A DNA stretch of 64,000 nucleotides from JAENVU01 sp046598395 (GTDB lineage: Bacteria; Actinomycetota; Acidimicrobiia; IMCC26256; JAENVU01). The stretch is taken from the NCBI GenBank assembly GCA_046598395.1, contig JBKJIQ010000047.1:152961-216960 (forward strand). The letters run 5' to 3'. Positions 62,446-64,000 of this stretch are shown piece after piece (the first letter of the stretch is position 1; each line of letters starts with the position of its first letter). A model generated the notes under the pieces. That model had not been told where the DNA came from. It did no database searches and was given only the letters and a program-made list of their open reading frames with translations. The position numbers and the translations under genes are program-made.

Positions 62446-63648
62446 ATGGACTTTGAGCTCACCGCTGCGGACATTGCGTTTCGAGATGAGTTGCGGGCGT
62501 GGCTCGATGCCGAACTCCCCCGATTCCTTGCGGACTGGACCGACCACGGCTCCACCACCGACTCGTTCGAACGCACCCAGGCGCGCCGCAAGGACTGGCA
62601 ACGGAGGCTCGACCAGGCGAGGTGGGCGGCGATCAACTGGCCGCGGGCCTGGCACGGCCGAGAGGCAACACCCGTCCAGAACACCATCTACTCCGAGGAA
62701 ATGGCACGGATACAGGCGCCCGGCGTCTACAACGCAAACGGCATCTGGCAGATCGGCCCGATGATCCTGCAATGGGGTACCGAGGAGCAGCAACCGCGGT
62801 GGCTGCCGGGAATCTTGTCGGCCGAGGAGCACTGGTGCCAAGGCTTCAGTGAACCGGAAGCCGGTTCGGATCTCGCCAACATGCGCACCCTCGCGATTGC
62901 CGACGGCGATGACTATGTGGTGAACGGCCAGAAGACCTGGATTTCGTCAGCCCATCTCGCACAGTGGGGCCTGTTCCTCCTGCGTACGGATCCCACCGCC
63001 TTCGAGCGGGGCGCAAAACATGAGGGCATCACTGCATTCATCGTCGACATGCGAACGCCGGGCATCGAGTGTCGACCGATTCGCGACCTCACCGGCGACA
63101 CCATGCTCAACGATGTGTTCTTCACCGACGCGCGGATCCCGCTCGGTGATCGTCTCGGCGGCGAGGGCGAGGGGTGGCAAGTGGCAATGAGCACGCTCGG
63201 CCACGAGCGGGTCGGAACTGCCGGCCTCTCCATCACGATGGCGGCCGACCTTCGCTCAATGGTCACCTCCGCGCGGTCGTTCAATCCCGACGCGCTGCGA
63301 GACCCTGCGCTGCGGGACCGCGTTGGGCGCGCGTTCGCCGAGATCGAGCTCACCCGATTGCTCAACTATCGAGCGCTCACCAAGATCAGCAAAGGTCAGC
63401 CGAACTGGCCCGAGGTTCCGCTCGCGAAGTTGCAGTGGTCATCGATTGCGCAGACACTCGCGGAGCTCGCCGTCGACCTCCTCGGTCCCGCTGGACTCCT
63501 CGCCAAAGGTGGTCCCGACGCGATCGATGGCGGCCGCTGGGCGCGGAACTACTCCTGGCAGCGCTTCACCTCGATCGGTGCCGGCGCTACCGAGATCCAG
63601 AAGAACATCATCGCGAGGCGCGCGCTTCGATTGAAGAGCAAATCTTAG
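62446..63648 (+). CDS. Acyl-CoA dehydrogenase, alpha-type subunit
   Basis: A 400-residue flavoprotein beginning MDFELTAADIAFRDELRAWL. It has GFSEPEAGSDLANMR, GQKTWISSAHLAQWGLFLL and the C-terminal FTSIGAGATEIQKNIIARRAL. It is the likely catalytic partner of the divergent beta-type gene at 61346. ATG 62446 is chosen by alignment; the 26-base intergenic gap leaves no room for separate promoters outside coding DNA. Confidence 0.92.
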   Translation: MDFELTAADIAFRDELRAWLDAELPRFLADWTDHGSTTDSFERTQARRKDWQRRLDQARWAAINWPRAWHGREATPVQNTIYSEEMARIQAPGVYNANGIWQIGPMILQWGTEEQQPRWLPGILSAEEHWCQGFSEPEAGSDLANMRTLAIADGDDYVVNGQKTWISSAHLAQWGLFLLRTDPTAFERGAKHEGITAFIVDMRTPGIECRPIRDLTGDTMLNDVFFTDARIPLGDRLGGEGEGWQVAMSTLGHERVGTAGLSITMAADLRSMVTSARSFNPDALRDPALRDRVGRAFAEIELTRLLNYRALTKISKGQPNWPEVPLAKLQWSSIAQTLAELAVDLLGPAGLLAKGGPDAIDGGRWARNYSWQRFTSIGAGATEIQKNIIARRALRLKSKS

Positions 63649-63977
63649 CGCACGCTTGGAGCCTCGCTGACGCTCCGCTCTTGCAAGAAGGCGCTGCGCG
63701 AGTCAGTCCGTCGCTAGGAGTTACACGTCAAGTGCGAACACGGGGCGGGATGGCCAAGCCACCTCTTTACCGGCGTAGTCCCAGGGGGCACCAGCGAATG
63801 TCCGCAGCGCGTCGTGCGCGCGCTCGAAGGACCAAGGGTCGCTCTCAAGGCCGGGTAGCGCGACAACCCAACGCCCGACGACGACGAGCAACGAACCCGC
63901 GAGCCCTCTCTGGCATAGTGGGTGTTGCCGCTTCTGGTGTTCCTATTCGTTGAGTGGGGCGGGGATCGAGAGTGCTG
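63649..63977. other. Stretch without a recognisable gene
   Basis: A basic open frame near 63750 (66 residues, MAKPPLYRRSPRGHQRM, ending VAASGVPIR) has no family resemblance and may be spurious. GCTCTTGCAAGAAG around 63680 is a small palindrome. The last 100 bases are less GC-rich than the rest of the window. Nothing else is supported. Confidence 0.35.
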
Positions 63978-64000
63978 ATGAGTGTTACTACGGTTGGGGT
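63978..64000 (+). CDS. Possible gene start running off the window
   Basis: ATG 63978 opens MSVTTVG and is cut by the window edge; GAGAG lies upstream as a weak ribosome-binding site. Too little is visible to judge. Confidence 0.2.

Noticed and set aside
1..64000. CRISPR array, rRNA, insertion sequence or prophage
   Set aside because: No regularly spaced repeats, rRNA-like segments, transposase or phage genes were seen on reading both strands.

Overview
The window is GC-rich, densely packed DNA from an actinobacterium. The gene content (many acyl-CoA dehydrogenases, CaiB-type CoA-transferases and thiolase/DUF35 pairs, a decaprenyl-phospho-arabinose pathway, a KstR-like TetR regulator, a P450 and GT-C membrane glycosyltransferases) fits a heterotrophic, lipid- or steroid-oxidising member such as the Acidimicrobiia or a relative. 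This assignment is an inference from gene families; no rRNA or other marker gene is present. Most genes overlap by 4-11 bases or are separated by a few bases, and GTG starts are common.

Layout. 1-4526: a short-chain dehydrogenase cut by the window edge, a decayed VOC gene, a GNAT acetyltransferase, a penicillin-binding transpeptidase whose natural start looks like an ATC codon, and a decayed AbiEi/DUF559-like gene. 4574-10065 (minus): an electron-transfer operon made of a GltD-like FAD/Fe-S oxidoreductase, a fused cytochrome b, a Rieske protein and a monohaem cytochrome c, with a small membrane protein and two cupredoxin lipoproteins upstream. 10174-14031 (plus): three tandem amidohydrolase-2 paralogues and a CoA-transferase behind a palindromic operator. 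14039-17406: a cyclase-domain protein, then an acyl-CoA synthetase with its TetR (KstR-like) regulator and operator. 17460-19310: inorganic pyrophosphatase and an alkylsulfatase-like metallo-beta-lactamase-fold enzyme.

19327-26769 (plus) is a cell-envelope block: the UbiA-type decaprenyl-phosphate phosphoribosyltransferase, DprE1, DprE2, a HAD phosphatase and two GT-C membrane glycosyltransferases. Together these would make and probably use decaprenyl-phospho-arabinose. 26785-34398 holds an SDR, a molybdopterin oxidoreductase, an MBL hydrolase, a broken septum-formation-domain lipoprotein, an amidase, a P450 and a small zinc-ribbon protein. 34402-37606 (minus) is a three-gene prepilin-like operon resembling the I/J/K minor pseudopilins.

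37772-52698 is mostly acyl-CoA metabolism: acyl-CoA dehydrogenases, AMP-forming ligase, citrate synthase, enoyl-CoA hydratase, CaiB transferase, and a DUF35 plus thiolase pair. Two envelope glycosyl/acyl-transferases and a PIN-domain pseudogene are interspersed. 52699-56877 (minus) is an Ugp-like sugar/glycerophosphodiester ABC importer. 56946-63648 carries a thiolase, a carotenoid oxygenase, a fused alpha/beta CoA-transferase and a head-to-head pair of acyl-CoA dehydrogenases. The last 350 bases hold no recognisable complete gene.

The most unusual items are the three coupled amidohydrolase paralogues that appear to have lost the usual metal ligands, the GltD-like plus cytochrome bc operon, the DprE1 with Ala at what appears to be the benzothiazinone-target Cys, the prepilin trio, and the recurring out-of-frame decay of small accessory genes.
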